NCBI GenBank assembly: GCA_023150415.1
Contig: JAKLKY010000012.1
Span: 1 to 49,121, forward strand
Source of the DNA: Alphaproteobacteria bacterium
Lineage (GTDB): Bacteria > Pseudomonadota > Alphaproteobacteria > Micavibrionales > Micavibrionaceae
Length of the DNA: 49,121 nucleotides
Direction of reading: 5' to 3'
The position numbers were made by a program, and so were the translations under genes. This document shows, piece by piece, positions 16,330 through 25,311 of the stretch (positions within the stretch are counted from its first letter, which is position 1; each line of letters begins with the position of its first letter). The notes beneath the pieces are model-generated. The model had not been told where the DNA came from. It saw nothing but the letters and a program-made list of their open reading frames with translations, and did no database searches.

Positions 16330-18038
16330 CCCTTGCCGTGGCGCAAGTCATATCGCTCACAGGCGACCGCAGCAGCGCACTCTATATCGCGCGCGGACGA
16401 TTGGTGCTGATTGGCGCTCTGTTCGCGCTGGCGTTCTTTCTTCTCGCGGTGCGGGCGGTGGATGTCACGGTCATGCAAGCACTGCCGCAAACTGAAACCG
16501 CCGCGCCCGTGCCCGCGGTCCAGGGTGCGCCGCTCGTGCGCCGTGCGGCGATCCTTGATCGCAACGGCGTTTTGCTGGCCACCAGTGTCAAGGCCGCTTC
16601 GCTTTATGCCGATCCCACCCTGATTGCCGATCCGAAAGGTGCTGCGCATAAAATCGTGCAGATTTTCCCCGATCTTAGAATCCAGGATATCATGCGCAGC
16701 CTCACCGCGCCGGGGCGTTTCCACTGGATCAAGCGCCATATCACGCCCGCGCAGCAAGCAGCCGTTCTACGCATTGGTGAACCAGGCCTGGCCTTCGCCG
16801 AGGATTATCGGCGCATCTATCCGCAAGGCGCTTTGGCCGGGCATTTACTGGGCTATACGAATGTCGATGGGCGGGGCCTTGCCGGGTTCGAGCGCGCCTT
16901 TGATGACACGCTTGCGCAGGGTCAGGACTCTGTGCGCCTGTCGCTTGATACGCGCCTGCAGCATGCGCTGCGTCGCGAGATCGAGAACACCATGCGGCAA
17001 TTCAATGCCAAGGCTGGAATCGGTACGATTTTGGATGCGAATACGGGCGAGGTTCTGGCTGGCGTATCCTTACCTGATTACGATCCCAATCACGTTGCCC
17101 GCGCAGATAAAGACGCTGTGTTCAATCGCCTGAGCCTGGGCGTGTATGAGCTAGGCTCGATTTTCAAGATCTTCTCGACCGCCGCACTGCTGGATAAAAT
17201 GAGCGACGCCTTATCCATGGAATTCGATGCGCGCCAGCCGATCCAGCACGGCCGGTTTTCCATCAAGGATTACCATCCACAGAACCGGGCGCTGAGCGTG
17301 CCCGAAGTGTTCATGTATTCATCGAATATCGGCTCGGCGCTGATGGGACAGGCCGTGGGCACCAAGCGCTTGCGCACTTTCTATGAACGTCTGGGATTGT
17401 TGACGCCCATGACATTTGAATCGCGTGAAATCGCGCGTCCACTGGTGCCCAGCCCGTGGCGCGATATTGATACACTGACAGCCGCCTATGGGCATGGCCT
17501 GGCCACAACGCCACTACAGACGGCTGCGGCTGTGGCCAGCATCGTCAATGGCGGCACCTTGGTGCGCCCGACTTTACTGGCAGGCGGCAGCGCCTATGGT
17601 CAGGGCGAGCGCATTGTCTCGGCGCAGACGGCGGCGCACATGCGCAGTTTGCTGCGTCTGGTTGTAACGGATGGAACCGGCGCAAAGGCCGATGTTCCGG
17701 GTTATTGGATCGGTGGCAAGACGGGTACTGCGGAAAAGGCCCAGGGCGGTGCATACAATCACGACCGTTTGTTGTCCTCTTTTATCGGGATTTTTCCGGC
17801 CCATGCGCCGCGCTATGTTGTTCTGATTGCAATCGACGAGCCGCGCGGAAACGCGCAAAGTCACTTTTATGCCACGGGCGGCTGGGTGGCCGCACCGGCG
17901 GTTGGACGCGTGGTTGCGGCTATGGGAGCTATTCTGGGATTGCCGCCGCAAAACAGCGATGCGCTCAAGGATCCGGCGCAAAGCATGCGCGCCTATATTT
18001 CCGCCAATGCCGCCACGCAGGGGGTACATGATGAATAA
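16326..18038 (+). CDS. ftsI: Septal peptidoglycan transpeptidase (PBP3)
   Basis: Class B penicillin-binding protein that cross-links peptidoglycan at the septum; 570 residues. One membrane anchor (about residues 26-47), then the pedestal with RRAAILDRNGVLLATSV, and the transpeptidase domain with all three motifs: SIFK (active-site serine, about residue 277), SSN (about 333) and KTGT (about 464). The N-terminus overlaps ftsL by four bases; its 3' end overlaps murE. Partner of FtsW (23037-24185). The C-terminus ends in a short Ala-rich tail with no extra PASTA domain. Nothing abnormal is seen. Confidence 0.97.
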   Translation: MTLAVAQVISLTGDRSSALYIARGRLVLIGALFALAFFLLAVRAVDVTVMQALPQTETAAPVPAVQGAPLVRRAAILDRNGVLLATSVKAASLYADPTLIADPKGAAHKIVQIFPDLRIQDIMRSLTAPGRFHWIKRHITPAQQAAVLRIGEPGLAFAEDYRRIYPQGALAGHLLGYTNVDGRGLAGFERAFDDTLAQGQDSVRLSLDTRLQHALRREIENTMRQFNAKAGIGTILDANTGEVLAGVSLPDYDPNHVARADKDAVFNRLSLGVYELGSIFKIFSTAALLDKMSDALSMEFDARQPIQHGRFSIKDYHPQNRALSVPEVFMYSSNIGSALMGQAVGTKRLRTFYERLGLLTPMTFESREIARPLVPSPWRDIDTLTAAYGHGLATTPLQTAAAVASIVNGGTLVRPTLLAGGSAYGQGERIVSAQTAAHMRSLLRLVVTDGTGAKADVPGYWIGGKTGTAEKAQGGAYNHDRLLSSFIGIFPAHAPRYVVLIAIDEPRGNAQSHFYATGGWVAAPAVGRVVAAMGAILGLPPQNSDALKDPAQSMRAYISANAATQGVHDE

Positions 18039-19464
18039 TAATATCAACAGCCTTGACCTTGCTTCGATCACAGGTCTGACGCAAGACAGCCGCGCCGTGC
18101 GTCCGGGATTTTTGTTTGCGGCACTGCCTGGCAGCAAGGCCGACGGCAGGCGTTATATCAACGACGCCATCCGCAACGGCGCCAGTGTCATTCTGGCACC
18201 GCGCGGCACCGGCATCGAAGCGGCGCATCTTTCGGGGGATGTAAAGCTGATCACCGATGAAAATCCCCGCCGCGCACTGGCTCTGCTGGCGGCGCGGTTC
18301 TATGGCCAGCAACCGCAGACCATCGTCGCGGTCACAGGCACCAACGGCAAGACATCGACCGTGCACTTCGTGAAGCAATTCTGGCTGGCGGCCGGATATA
18401 AGGCGGCCAGCATTGGCACGCTGGGCGTGCGCGCGCCGGGTCTGATCCGCTCCGGCTCGATGACCACACCCGATCCTGTTTCGCTGCATGCTGAACTGGC
18501 TGATCTTTGTGCTGTGGGGATCACGCATCTGGCGATGGAGGCATCCTCACACGGGCTCGATCAATATCGACTGGATGGTGTGCAGATCCGGGCGGCGGCG
18601 TTTACGAATCTCAGTCGCGATCATCTGGATTACCATCCCGACATGCAGGCGTATTTCGCTGCCAAGACGCGCCTGTTCACGGATATCCTGCAAGAGGGTG
18701 GCGCTGCAGTGCTCAACGCCGATGTGCCGGAATGCAAGCATCTGATCGACGCCATTGGTGGCCGCGCGCATGTCTTGACTTACGGCGCGGCGGGCAGGGA
18801 TTTCAAACTGCTGCAAGCCACGCCCACACCGCAGGGTCTGGATCTTCAGCTTGAGATTCAAGGCCAGGCGCATAATCTGGCATTGCCGCTCGCGGGTGCG
18901 TTTCAGGCAATGAATGTGCTGTGCGCGCTGGGGCTTGCGATCGCGTGCGCACCCGCGCATGCCCAAACGTTCATCGACGCTTTGCGCGCGCTGCAGGGCG
19001 TTCCGGGCCGGATGCAGCATGTGGGTGGACCCAAAGGCGCAGCTGTTTATATCGATTACGCGCATACACCCGATGCGCTGGAAACGGTTTTAAAAGCCCT
19101 GCGTCCGCACACCCAGCGGCGGTTGGTGGCATTGTTTGGCTGCGGCGGCGACCGGGATCGGGGCAAGCGTCCGCTGATGGGCAAGATCGCGCATGATCTT
19201 GCCGATACTGTGATAGTGACGGATGACAATCCGCGCTCGGAGCGGCCCGATTCCATCCGGGCGGCCATTCTGGCGGGGGCGCAGGGCGCGCGCGAAATCC
19301 CCGGCCGACGCGAAGCCATTGCCCAGGCCATCCAGGATCTGGCCGCGGGCGATGTGCTGGTGATCGCGGGCAAGGGCCATGAACAGGGACAAATTTTTGA
19401 AAATCACACCGAACCCTTTGACGACGCGCAAGAGGCGCGTAAAGTAATCGGAGAACTGACATGA
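18031..19464 (+). CDS. murE: UDP-MurNAc-L-Ala-D-Glu:meso-diaminopimelate ligase
   Basis: Cytosolic ATP-dependent ligase adding meso-diaminopimelate as third residue of the peptidoglycan stem. About 477 residues. Seen: N-terminal substrate domain (GLTQDSRAVRPGFLFAALPG, about residues 11-30), ATP loop VTGTNGKTSTVHFVK (about 101-115), THLAMEASSHGLDQYRLDG (about 165-183), NLSRDHLDYH, and in the C-terminal domain DNPRSERP (about 398-405), the DNPR motif that marks mDAP rather than lysine specificity. ATG 18031 (or 18028) follows the GGGGG-containing site and overlaps the ftsI stop; a much longer upstream frame reads back through ftsI and is not the real start. It overlaps the next gene by four bases. 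Confidence 0.97.
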   Translation: MNNNINSLDLASITGLTQDSRAVRPGFLFAALPGSKADGRRYINDAIRNGASVILAPRGTGIEAAHLSGDVKLITDENPRRALALLAARFYGQQPQTIVAVTGTNGKTSTVHFVKQFWLAAGYKAASIGTLGVRAPGLIRSGSMTTPDPVSLHAELADLCAVGITHLAMEASSHGLDQYRLDGVQIRAAAFTNLSRDHLDYHPDMQAYFAAKTRLFTDILQEGGAAVLNADVPECKHLIDAIGGRAHVLTYGAAGRDFKLLQATPTPQGLDLQLEIQGQAHNLALPLAGAFQAMNVLCALGLAIACAPAHAQTFIDALRALQGVPGRMQHVGGPKGAAVYIDYAHTPDALETVLKALRPHTQRRLVALFGCGGDRDRGKRPLMGKIAHDLADTVIVTDDNPRSERPDSIRAAILAGAQGAREIPGRREAIAQAIQDLAAGDVLVIAGKGHEQGQIFENHTEPFDDAQEARKVIGELT

Positions 19465-20438
19465 AAACACTCTGGACATCTTTAGAAGCGGATATCATCA
19501 CCGGCGGGCGCAGCACACAGCCCTGGCGCGCAACGGGTATAGCGCTGAACATGCGCCAGCTTCGTCCGGGCGATCTGTTCTTTGCGGCATCGTTGCGCGA
19601 AGCCGCGCAGGCGCTGGCGCATGGCGCTGCGGCCGCTGTGATTGCCAGCCGGGGCGGGGATATACTGCCGTCGGGGCCCATGATGCTGGTGCCCGATTTG
19701 TACGAGGCCTTGCGTGATCTGGCGCGCGCAGCGCGGTTTCGCACGCATGCGCAGATTTTGGCTGTGGCCGGGTTTACCTTGCGCGAGCAGTTGAAATCAG
19801 TCTTGAAGGCGCATGGGCATGTGCATGCGGCGGGGCCGCACTTCTCGCACAGTCTTGCCCTGTTGCCGGAGATGGCCGATTACGCGCTCTTTGGCTGCGT
19901 GCCGGGTTTGCGTCCTGATCTGTGCGTGATTACCGACGCGCGCTCGACCCAGATCGCCGCGTTGGAGGGGATGAATGTACAAGGGCGGGTGATCGTCTGC
20001 GCCGATGATCCTCATCATCTCGAGGCCGTAACGCGCGCCCGCGCGTTGGGCATCGCCGGAATTATCACGGTGCCTGAGGGCATGGGCCGCGGGCAAGACC
20101 TTGCATCATTCATCGCACATCTGGCCGGTGCGCCGCTCGGCGAATGGGGGAATGTGCATCTTTATCGTCCGCGCGCGCTCAGCTTCGGCGTTAATCAGGT
20201 TATTGAGATCGGCGGGCATAAGACGGCCATGCTCATAGGCCGCAAGGGTGGCATTGCGCTGCAGACAGCTTATGCGCCGTTTGGCTATATGTGTTCGGGC
20301 GGAGGGATCGCAACCGATGCACGCCCGCCGCGCGAATGGGAAGAGATTTGCCCGCAGGTTCTGGGGCCCGGTGATCGCGTCGTGTTTGATATACAGCAGC
20401 CCGAAGCCACTTTCGCCGGCGCGTTCCGGCGCTTGTAA
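19461..20438 (+). CDS. Degenerate MurF-like protein in the murF position (predicted non-catalytic)
   Basis: An intact 325-residue frame occupying the place of murF between murE (4-base overlap) and mraY (12-base gap). Residues about 1-60 match the MurF N-terminal domain (LWTSLEADIITGGRSTQPWR, RQLRPGDLFFAASL, AHGAAAAVIAS). At about residues 96-110, where MurF has the ATP loop G-x-x-GKT, it reads ILAVAGFTLREQLKSVL: glycine, lysine and threonine of the loop are gone. The central region keeps only weak similarity (LRPDLCVITDARSTQIAALEG; CADDPHHLEAVTRARALGIAGIITV). The ligase C-terminal domain with DDAYNxNP is absent, replaced by an unrelated tail ending LGPGDRVVFDIQQPEATFAG. MurF is normally about 450-480 residues. 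It should not ligate D-Ala-D-Ala; whether it binds substrate or a partner is unknown. A second MurF at 28246-29808 could supply the activity. Confidence 0.8.
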   Translation: MKTLWTSLEADIITGGRSTQPWRATGIALNMRQLRPGDLFFAASLREAAQALAHGAAAAVIASRGGDILPSGPMMLVPDLYEALRDLARAARFRTHAQILAVAGFTLREQLKSVLKAHGHVHAAGPHFSHSLALLPEMADYALFGCVPGLRPDLCVITDARSTQIAALEGMNVQGRVIVCADDPHHLEAVTRARALGIAGIITVPEGMGRGQDLASFIAHLAGAPLGEWGNVHLYRPRALSFGVNQVIEIGGHKTAMLIGRKGGIALQTAYAPFGYMCSGGGIATDARPPREWEEICPQVLGPGDRVVFDIQQPEATFAGAFRRL

Positions 20439-20450
20439 GGGAGAAATTTC

Positions 20451-21536
20451 ATGCTCTATCACCTGTTGCCCCAACTTGCAGATGAATTTATTGCCTTCAA
20501 CCTGTTTCGATATCTGACGTTTCGCACCGGCGGCGCGGTGATGACGGCGCTGTTCATCGGGCTTTATATCGGCCCTAAAATGATCCGCTGGCTCAAAAGC
20601 AAACAAAAGGAGGGTCAGCCCATTCGCGCTGATGGGCCTGAAGGCCATTTCATTAAGGCCGGCACGCCGACGATGGGCGGTTTGCTTATTCTGATTTCTG
20701 TGACGATATCGACGCTGCTGTGGGCGGATTTGCGCAATCCACTGATCTGGCTCGCGTTGCTGGTGATGTGCGGCTACGGCCTGATTGGCTTTGGCGATGA
20801 CTATCTCAAGCTGACAAAACGCAACAGCAAGGGTTTATCCGGGCGGTTGAAGATCGTCGCGCAGTTCGCAATTGGTCTGGTCGCAGCGCTGGGGATGATG
20901 TTTGTTCTCCCGTCTGATTTGGGCGCGCATGTGGCCATTCCATTCTTCAAGCATTTCTTTGTTTATCTGGGCTGGGTGTTTCCGTTCTGGGCGCTGTTTG
21001 TGATTATTGGCTCATCGAACGCGGTGAATTTGACAGACGGGCTCGATGGTCTTGCGATTGTGCCGGTGGCGATTGTCGCGGCGTGTTTTGGTTTGATCGC
21101 CTATCTTGTGGGGCGCGCGGATTTCGCCAATTATCTCAACATTCCCTTTGTTCCCGGGACGGGCGAACTTGCGGTTTTGTGCGGTGCGCTGATTGGCGGC
21201 GCGATGGCGTTCTTGTGGTATAACGCGCCGCCGGCGATGGTGTTCATGGGCGATACGGGATCGCTGGCGCTGGGCGGGGTTCTGGGCACGATTGCGCTGA
21301 TGACCAAGCAAGAGCTCGTCCTGGCAATCATCGGCGGGCTGTTCGTGCTGGAGACTGTGTCGGTGATCGTGCAGGTGGCATCATTTAAACTGACCGGAAA
21401 GCGCGTGTTCGCCATGGCGCCGCTGCATCACCATTTTGAGAAGAAAGGCTGGTCGGAGCCTACAATCGTCATCCGCTTCTGGATCATCGCTGTCGTTCTG
21501 GGCATTCTGGGTCTGGCGACTTTGAAACTGCGGTGA
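20451..21536 (+). CDS. mraY: Phospho-N-acetylmuramoyl-pentapeptide transferase
   Basis: Integral membrane enzyme forming lipid I from UDP-MurNAc-pentapeptide and undecaprenyl phosphate. 361 residues and about ten membrane segments. Motifs: [21 protein letters not shown] (here about residues 60-80), [21 protein letters not shown] with the Mg-binding aspartate pair (about 107-127), [14 protein letters not shown] (about 188-201), [12 protein letters not shown] (about 261-272) and the cytosolic [14 protein letters not shown] (about 322-335). A good GGGAGAA site lies before ATG 20451. The gene is followed by a palindromic element, so murD may have a separate promoter. Confidence 0.97.
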   Translation: MLYHLLPQLADEFIAFNLFRYLTFRTGGAVMTALFIGLYIGPKMIRWLKSKQKEGQPIRADGPEGHFIKAGTPTMGGLLILISVTISTLLWADLRNPLIWLALLVMCGYGLIGFGDDYLKLTKRNSKGLSGRLKIVAQFAIGLVAALGMMFVLPSDLGAHVAIPFFKHFFVYLGWVFPFWALFVIIGSSNAVNLTDGLDGLAIVPVAIVAACFGLIAYLVGRADFANYLNIPFVPGTGELAVLCGALIGGAMAFLWYNAPPAMVFMGDTGSLALGGVLGTIALMTKQELVLAIIGGLFVLETVSVIVQVASFKLTGKRVFAMAPLHHHFEKKGWSEPTIVIRFWIIAVVLGILGLATLKLR

Positions 21537-21544
21537 GAGATGAT

Positions 21545-21699
21545 CGTCATTGCGAGGAGGCAACGCCGACGAAGCAATCCAGAAAAGTTTTTTAACCACT
21601 TAGACACCAAGCTTACGGAGACCTCGTTTTTCTTAGTGTTCTTAGTTGTTAAGTTTTTTAGTCTCCGGATGGCTTCGGCCTGACGGCCTCGCAATGACG
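21545..21699. repeat. Nested palindromic element between mraY and murD
   Basis: Outer arms CGTCATTGCGAGG (21545-21557) and CCTCGCAATGACG (21687-21699) are exact reverse complements. The outer sequence continues as GACGAAGCAATCCAG, the widespread CGTCATTGCGAG...GCAATCCAG intergenic repeat. Nested inside, TTTTTTAACCACTTAGACAC (21588-21607) pairs imperfectly with the stretch 21632-21659 (CTTAGTGTTCTTAGTTGTTA and on). The nested part shares TTTTTTAACCACT with 13510-13522. No coding potential is seen; the element separates two genes that are normally adjacent. Confidence 0.8.
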
Positions 21700-21714
21700 G
21701 CAAGGGTATTTTAA

Positions 21715-23040
21715 ATGCAGACAGATTGGACAAATTTCGCACAAGGGCTTTCCGGGCGCGCGGTGGCGGTGGTCGGGCTGGGGCTGTCGGGATTGGCCAG
21801 CGCGCAGGCGTTGCGGGCGGGCGGTATCAAGACGTTGGTGTGGGATGACAGCCCCGCGCAGCGCGAACAAGCCGCCGTCGCAGGGTTTGAAATCTGTGAT
21901 TTCACGGCATTGACGGATTGGACCCGTATTGCCTTTGTTTTGCTTTCGCCCGGGATACCGCTGCACTTCCCGCAGCCGCATGCGGCCGTGACCATGGCAC
22001 GTGCGGCGGGCGTGGAGGTTATCGGCGATATCGAGGTTTGGTGCCGCCTCAACAAACATGCGAAGACCGGCGCGCGTATTATCGCCATCACCGGCACCAA
22101 TGGCAAATCCACGACGACTGCGCTCATTCATCACGTTTTAAAAGAAGCGGGAATATCCTGTGCAATGGCGGGGAATATCGGTAAGCCGATTTTGCAGGCA
22201 GAGCCCGATGCGCAATGGATGGTGCTTGAGATGTCCTCCTACCAGCTTGACCTTACTCCGTCATTTGCGCCGGATGTGGCGATATTGCTCAACATCACGC
22301 CTGATCATCTTGATCGTCACGGCAGCCTGGCGCATTACATCGCTGCGAAGGAAGCCATCTTCCGCAAGGCGCTGCGATGCGTGATCGGCGTGGATGATGA
22401 AATCTGCCGCGCGATGGCGGAGCGACTGGCGCAGGCGGGCAAAGATGTAAAGCGTATATCGTATCGCGATGCTGCGCTGGATGCGTTTAAGGATGTGGGC
22501 GTTCTGCGCGGCGATCATAACCGGCAGAACATCGTCGCTGCTTTTGCCGCCGTGCAGGCGACTGGGTTAGATGTAGCCGCGTTCAAAAAAGGGCTGGCCA
22601 CATTTCCTGGACTGGCGCACCGGCAATTCCGCGTGCGACAGATCGGGCCTGTGGTGTTTATCAACGACAGCAAGGCCACCAATGCCGATGCGACGCGGCA
22701 TGCGCTGGCCGCGTATGAGGATATTTACTGGATCGCGGGCGGACGGCCCAAAGAAGGGGGGCTACAGGGTCTGGAATCCTTCGCATCCAAAATTCGCCAT
22801 GCCTATCTCATCGGTGAGGCGACGGAGGATTTTGCACGTTGGATGCAGGCGCAGCAGATCTCCTTCACGCGCAGCCATACATTGGAATCCGCCGTTCAGA
22901 ATGCGTATAATGATGTGCGAAATGCAGGCACCGCAGCGACAGTTTTGCTCTCGCCCGCCTGCGCATCCTTCGATCAGTTCAAAAACTTCGAAGCACGCGG
23001 CGATGCGTTCGCAGCGCTCGTAAATGGTCTCAAGTCATGA
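21715..23040 (+). CDS. murD: UDP-MurNAc-L-alanine:D-glutamate ligase
   Basis: Adds D-glutamate as second stem-peptide residue. 441 residues in the usual three domains: N-terminal Rossmann-like AVVGLGLSGLASAQALRAGG (about residues 17-36); ATP loop ITGTNGKSTTTALIHHVLK (about 124-142), EMSSYQLDLT and LNITPDHLDRHGS (about 186-198) with the conserved histidine; C-terminal FINDSKATNADATRHALAAY (about 315-334) and GGRPKEGG. It starts 15 bases after the palindromic element and overlaps ftsW by four bases. Nothing unusual. Confidence 0.97.
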   Translation: MQTDWTNFAQGLSGRAVAVVGLGLSGLASAQALRAGGIKTLVWDDSPAQREQAAVAGFEICDFTALTDWTRIAFVLLSPGIPLHFPQPHAAVTMARAAGVEVIGDIEVWCRLNKHAKTGARIIAITGTNGKSTTTALIHHVLKEAGISCAMAGNIGKPILQAEPDAQWMVLEMSSYQLDLTPSFAPDVAILLNITPDHLDRHGSLAHYIAAKEAIFRKALRCVIGVDDEICRAMAERLAQAGKDVKRISYRDAALDAFKDVGVLRGDHNRQNIVAAFAAVQATGLDVAAFKKGLATFPGLAHRQFRVRQIGPVVFINDSKATNADATRHALAAYEDIYWIAGGRPKEGGLQGLESFASKIRHAYLIGEATEDFARWMQAQQISFTRSHTLESAVQNAYNDVRNAGTAATVLLSPACASFDQFKNFEARGDAFAALVNGLKS

Positions 23041-24185
23041 CCCTCTTCACCCGCACGGACCGATCGTTTTTGTCCCGCTGGTGGTGGACACTGGACAGGC
23101 CCTTGCTGGCAGCGCTGCTCGTGATGATGGGTGTGGGCGCTATGCTTGTGGCCACAGCCAGCCCGCCCGTGGCCAAGCATCTGGGCTTGCATCCTTATCA
23201 CTTTCTGTTCCGGCATATGATTGTTCTGGGTCCGGCATTGGTTTTGCTGCTCGGGGTTTCCATGCTCAGCCCGCGCTGGGTCTGGCGCGTGGCCAGTGTC
23301 CTGTTCGTGATCGCCGTCGGTTTTATGGTGGCGGTTCTGTTTCACGGACTGGAGATTAAGGGCGCGCAGCGCTGGATTGACCTTGGCGCGTTCTCGCTTC
23401 AGCCCAGCGAGTTCATCAAGCCTGGCTTTGCTATCTGTGCTGCCTGGTTCATGGCGGGTCAAAAGACGGAACGCAATTTCACCGGGCATAAAATCGCAGC
23501 GGGGTTCTACGCCTTGACGATTTTTTTGCTGTTGCTGCAACCCGATTTTGGCATGACATTCGTGGTGTCGTGCATGTTCGGGGCGCAAATTGTACTGGCC
23601 GGGTTGCCGATCCGGCTCATGCTGATTTTGTTGGGCGTCGGCGTGCTGGGAATTGGTGCGGCGTATGTCAGTTTTGATCACGTGCAAAGCCGCATCGATC
23701 GTTTTCTCGATCCTGCCAGCGGCGACAATTATCAGGTCGAACGCGCGCTGGAGGCCTTTCGCGCCGGTGGCGTTCTGGGCACGGGGCCGGGTCATGGCAC
23801 GGTTAAGGAAGGCCTGCCCGATGCCCATGCTGATTTCATTTTCGCCGTCGCGGGGGAGGAGTTGGGCCTGGTGTTCGTTGTGCCGTTGATTGCACTCTAT
23901 GCTTTTATTGTGATGCGTGGCCTGAGTCGCCTGATGCAGGGGGCAGAGTTGTTTGCGTTGCTGGCGGCGGGCGGATTGCTGACGATGTTTGGGTTGCAGG
24001 CGGTGATTCACATGGGCTCGGCACTACAGGTGTTGCCCGCAAAGGGCATGACGTTGCCGTTCATCAGTTATGGGGGATCGTCATTGCTGGCGATGGGATT
24101 TACCATGGGCGCTGTGCTGGCCTTTACGCGGCGCGAAGGACGGCCCAGCGCGGCGCGCGGGGGCCTTTCCGTGGGGAGTGTTTAG
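23037..24185 (+). CDS. ftsW: Septal peptidoglycan polymerase FtsW (SEDS)
   Basis: SEDS-family lipid II polymerase working with FtsI at the septum. 382 residues, about ten membrane helices. Family features: IDLGAFSLQPSEFIKPGF (about residues 116-133), the long periplasmic loop with FLDPASGDNYQVERALEAFR (about 224-243) and GPGHGTVKEGLPDAHADFIF (about 254-273, containing the catalytic aspartate region), and the C-terminal LPFISYGGSSLLAMGF (about 341-356). The gene overlaps murD (ATGA) and abuts murG directly. No other SEDS gene is in the window. Confidence 0.97.
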   Translation: MTLFTRTDRSFLSRWWWTLDRPLLAALLVMMGVGAMLVATASPPVAKHLGLHPYHFLFRHMIVLGPALVLLLGVSMLSPRWVWRVASVLFVIAVGFMVAVLFHGLEIKGAQRWIDLGAFSLQPSEFIKPGFAICAAWFMAGQKTERNFTGHKIAAGFYALTIFLLLLQPDFGMTFVVSCMFGAQIVLAGLPIRLMLILLGVGVLGIGAAYVSFDHVQSRIDRFLDPASGDNYQVERALEAFRAGGVLGTGPGHGTVKEGLPDAHADFIFAVAGEELGLVFVVPLIALYAFIVMRGLSRLMQGAELFALLAAGGLLTMFGLQAVIHMGSALQVLPAKGMTLPFISYGGSSLLAMGFTMGAVLAFTRREGRPSAARGGLSVGSV

Positions 24186-25274
24186 ATGAAAACCATTGTC
24201 CTCAGCACCGGCGGCACAGGCGGGCATGTTAGTCCGGCGGCGGCGTTGGCGCAGGTGTTGCGCGCGCGCGGCCATCGCGTGCTGGTGATGACTGATGTGC
24301 GAGGGCAGAAATATGCGCCGATGTTCGGTGATATCCCGCTGATGGTCTTGCCCGCCGCGACGCTGAGTGGTTCTGTCGTGGCGCGGCTGCGTGGGGTCGG
24401 CATTTTGTTGTTCGGGCTGTTTAAGGTCTTGCGTGTTTTGCGCCGCTTGCGGCCCGATGCAGTGGTCGGATTTGGCGGGTATCCGTCGTTGCTGCCCGTT
24501 CTGGGCGCGCAAGTGTTGGGGATCAAAACCTATGTGCATGAACAAAACGCCGTGCTGGGCCTGGCGAATGTGATTGCCGCGCACCGGGCGAAAGCATTGG
24601 CCCTGTCTTTGCCGCAGACTCACGGCGTGCCGAGGGGTGCCCGGTCTGTTGTCGTGGGGAATCCGGTGCGGGCGGAGATTGCGGCGCTGGCTTCTGAGCC
24701 TTATCCGCCGCTGGCAGCAGATGGCGGTTTGCAGGTGCTGGTGATGGGTGGGTCGCTGGGCGCGAAAATCTTCAGCGATGTGATGCCGGCCGCTCTGGCG
24801 CTGTTGCCGGAGGCCTTGCGCGCGCGGGTGCGTCTGACGCAACAGGCGCGGGCGCAGGATGTCGAAGCGCTGCGCGCGGCCTATGCGCAGGCGGGTGTGA
24901 ACGCGCAGGTCAGCGCCTTTATTGATGATGTCGCCAGCGCACTGCGCGATGCGCATCTGGTGATTGCCCGCGCCGGTGGCAGTACGGTGGCGGAGCTGGC
25001 CGCTGTCGGGCGCCCGGCGGTGTTCGTGCCTTATCCGCATCACAAGGACCGCCAGCAGTTCAAGAACGCGCAAGAACTTGTGCGCAATGGCGGTGCAGTG
25101 CTGATGGATGAGGCGGATATGACGGCACAGGCGCTGGCAGATATTTTAGAGAAGTATTTAAATAACTATAACTTGTTGTGTGATATGGCGGCCCGGGCTC
25201 GCAGCTGCGGCCGCCCCCAGGCGGCGGAGAGATTGGCGGATTTGGTGCTGACCCCGGTTAAGGCAGCACAATAA
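24186..25274 (+). CDS. murG: Lipid II synthase (GlcNAc transferase) MurG
   Basis: Peripheral inner-membrane glycosyltransferase (GT28) adding GlcNAc to lipid I. 362 residues. Seen: GGTGGHVSPAAALAQVLRARGH (here about residues 10-31, the first G-rich loop), FGGYPSLLPVLGAQ and THVHEQN-type YVHEQNAVLG (about 117-126), MGGSLGAKIFSDVMP (second G-loop, about 188-202) and IARAGGSTVAELAAVGRPAV (about 262-281) for UDP-GlcNAc binding, then PYPHHKDRQQFKNA. It begins immediately after the ftsW stop (zero gap). Its last three codons and stop lie inside a degenerate REP-like palindrome (25265-25284). Confidence 0.97.
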   Translation: MKTIVLSTGGTGGHVSPAAALAQVLRARGHRVLVMTDVRGQKYAPMFGDIPLMVLPAATLSGSVVARLRGVGILLFGLFKVLRVLRRLRPDAVVGFGGYPSLLPVLGAQVLGIKTYVHEQNAVLGLANVIAAHRAKALALSLPQTHGVPRGARSVVVGNPVRAEIAALASEPYPPLAADGGLQVLVMGGSLGAKIFSDVMPAALALLPEALRARVRLTQQARAQDVEALRAAYAQAGVNAQVSAFIDDVASALRDAHLVIARAGGSTVAELAAVGRPAVFVPYPHHKDRQQFKNAQELVRNGGAVLMDEADMTAQALADILEKYLNNYNLLCDMAARARSCGRPQAAERLADLVLTPVKAAQ

Positions 25275-25284
25275 TGATTGTATC
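25265..25284. repeat. Degenerate REP-like palindrome overlapping the murG stop
   Basis: AGCACAAT (25265-25272), centre AATG, then ATTGTATC (25277-25284): the core of the GGGGACACAAT family with eroded ends. The murG stop TAA (25272-25274) lies inside it, so the insertion or its remnant defines the C-terminus of MurG. Confidence 0.55.
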
Positions 25285-25311
25285 GCCAGGGCTACGCCGC
25301 TATAAATTCCT

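Noticed and set aside
17827-18030. Extended N-terminus of MurE
   Set aside because: The frame stays open upstream but overlaps the transpeptidase domain of ftsI; MurE family sequence begins only after ATG 18028/18031.
19461-20438. Sequencing error hiding a normal murF
   Set aside because: One or two frameshifts cannot explain the loss: the frame is continuous through the altered ATP loop and too short to contain the C-terminal domain before mraY begins.
22974-24011. Minus-strand frame of 345 codons
   Set aside because: Antisense to ftsW; the product is Gln/His/Arg-rich low-complexity sequence without any domain.
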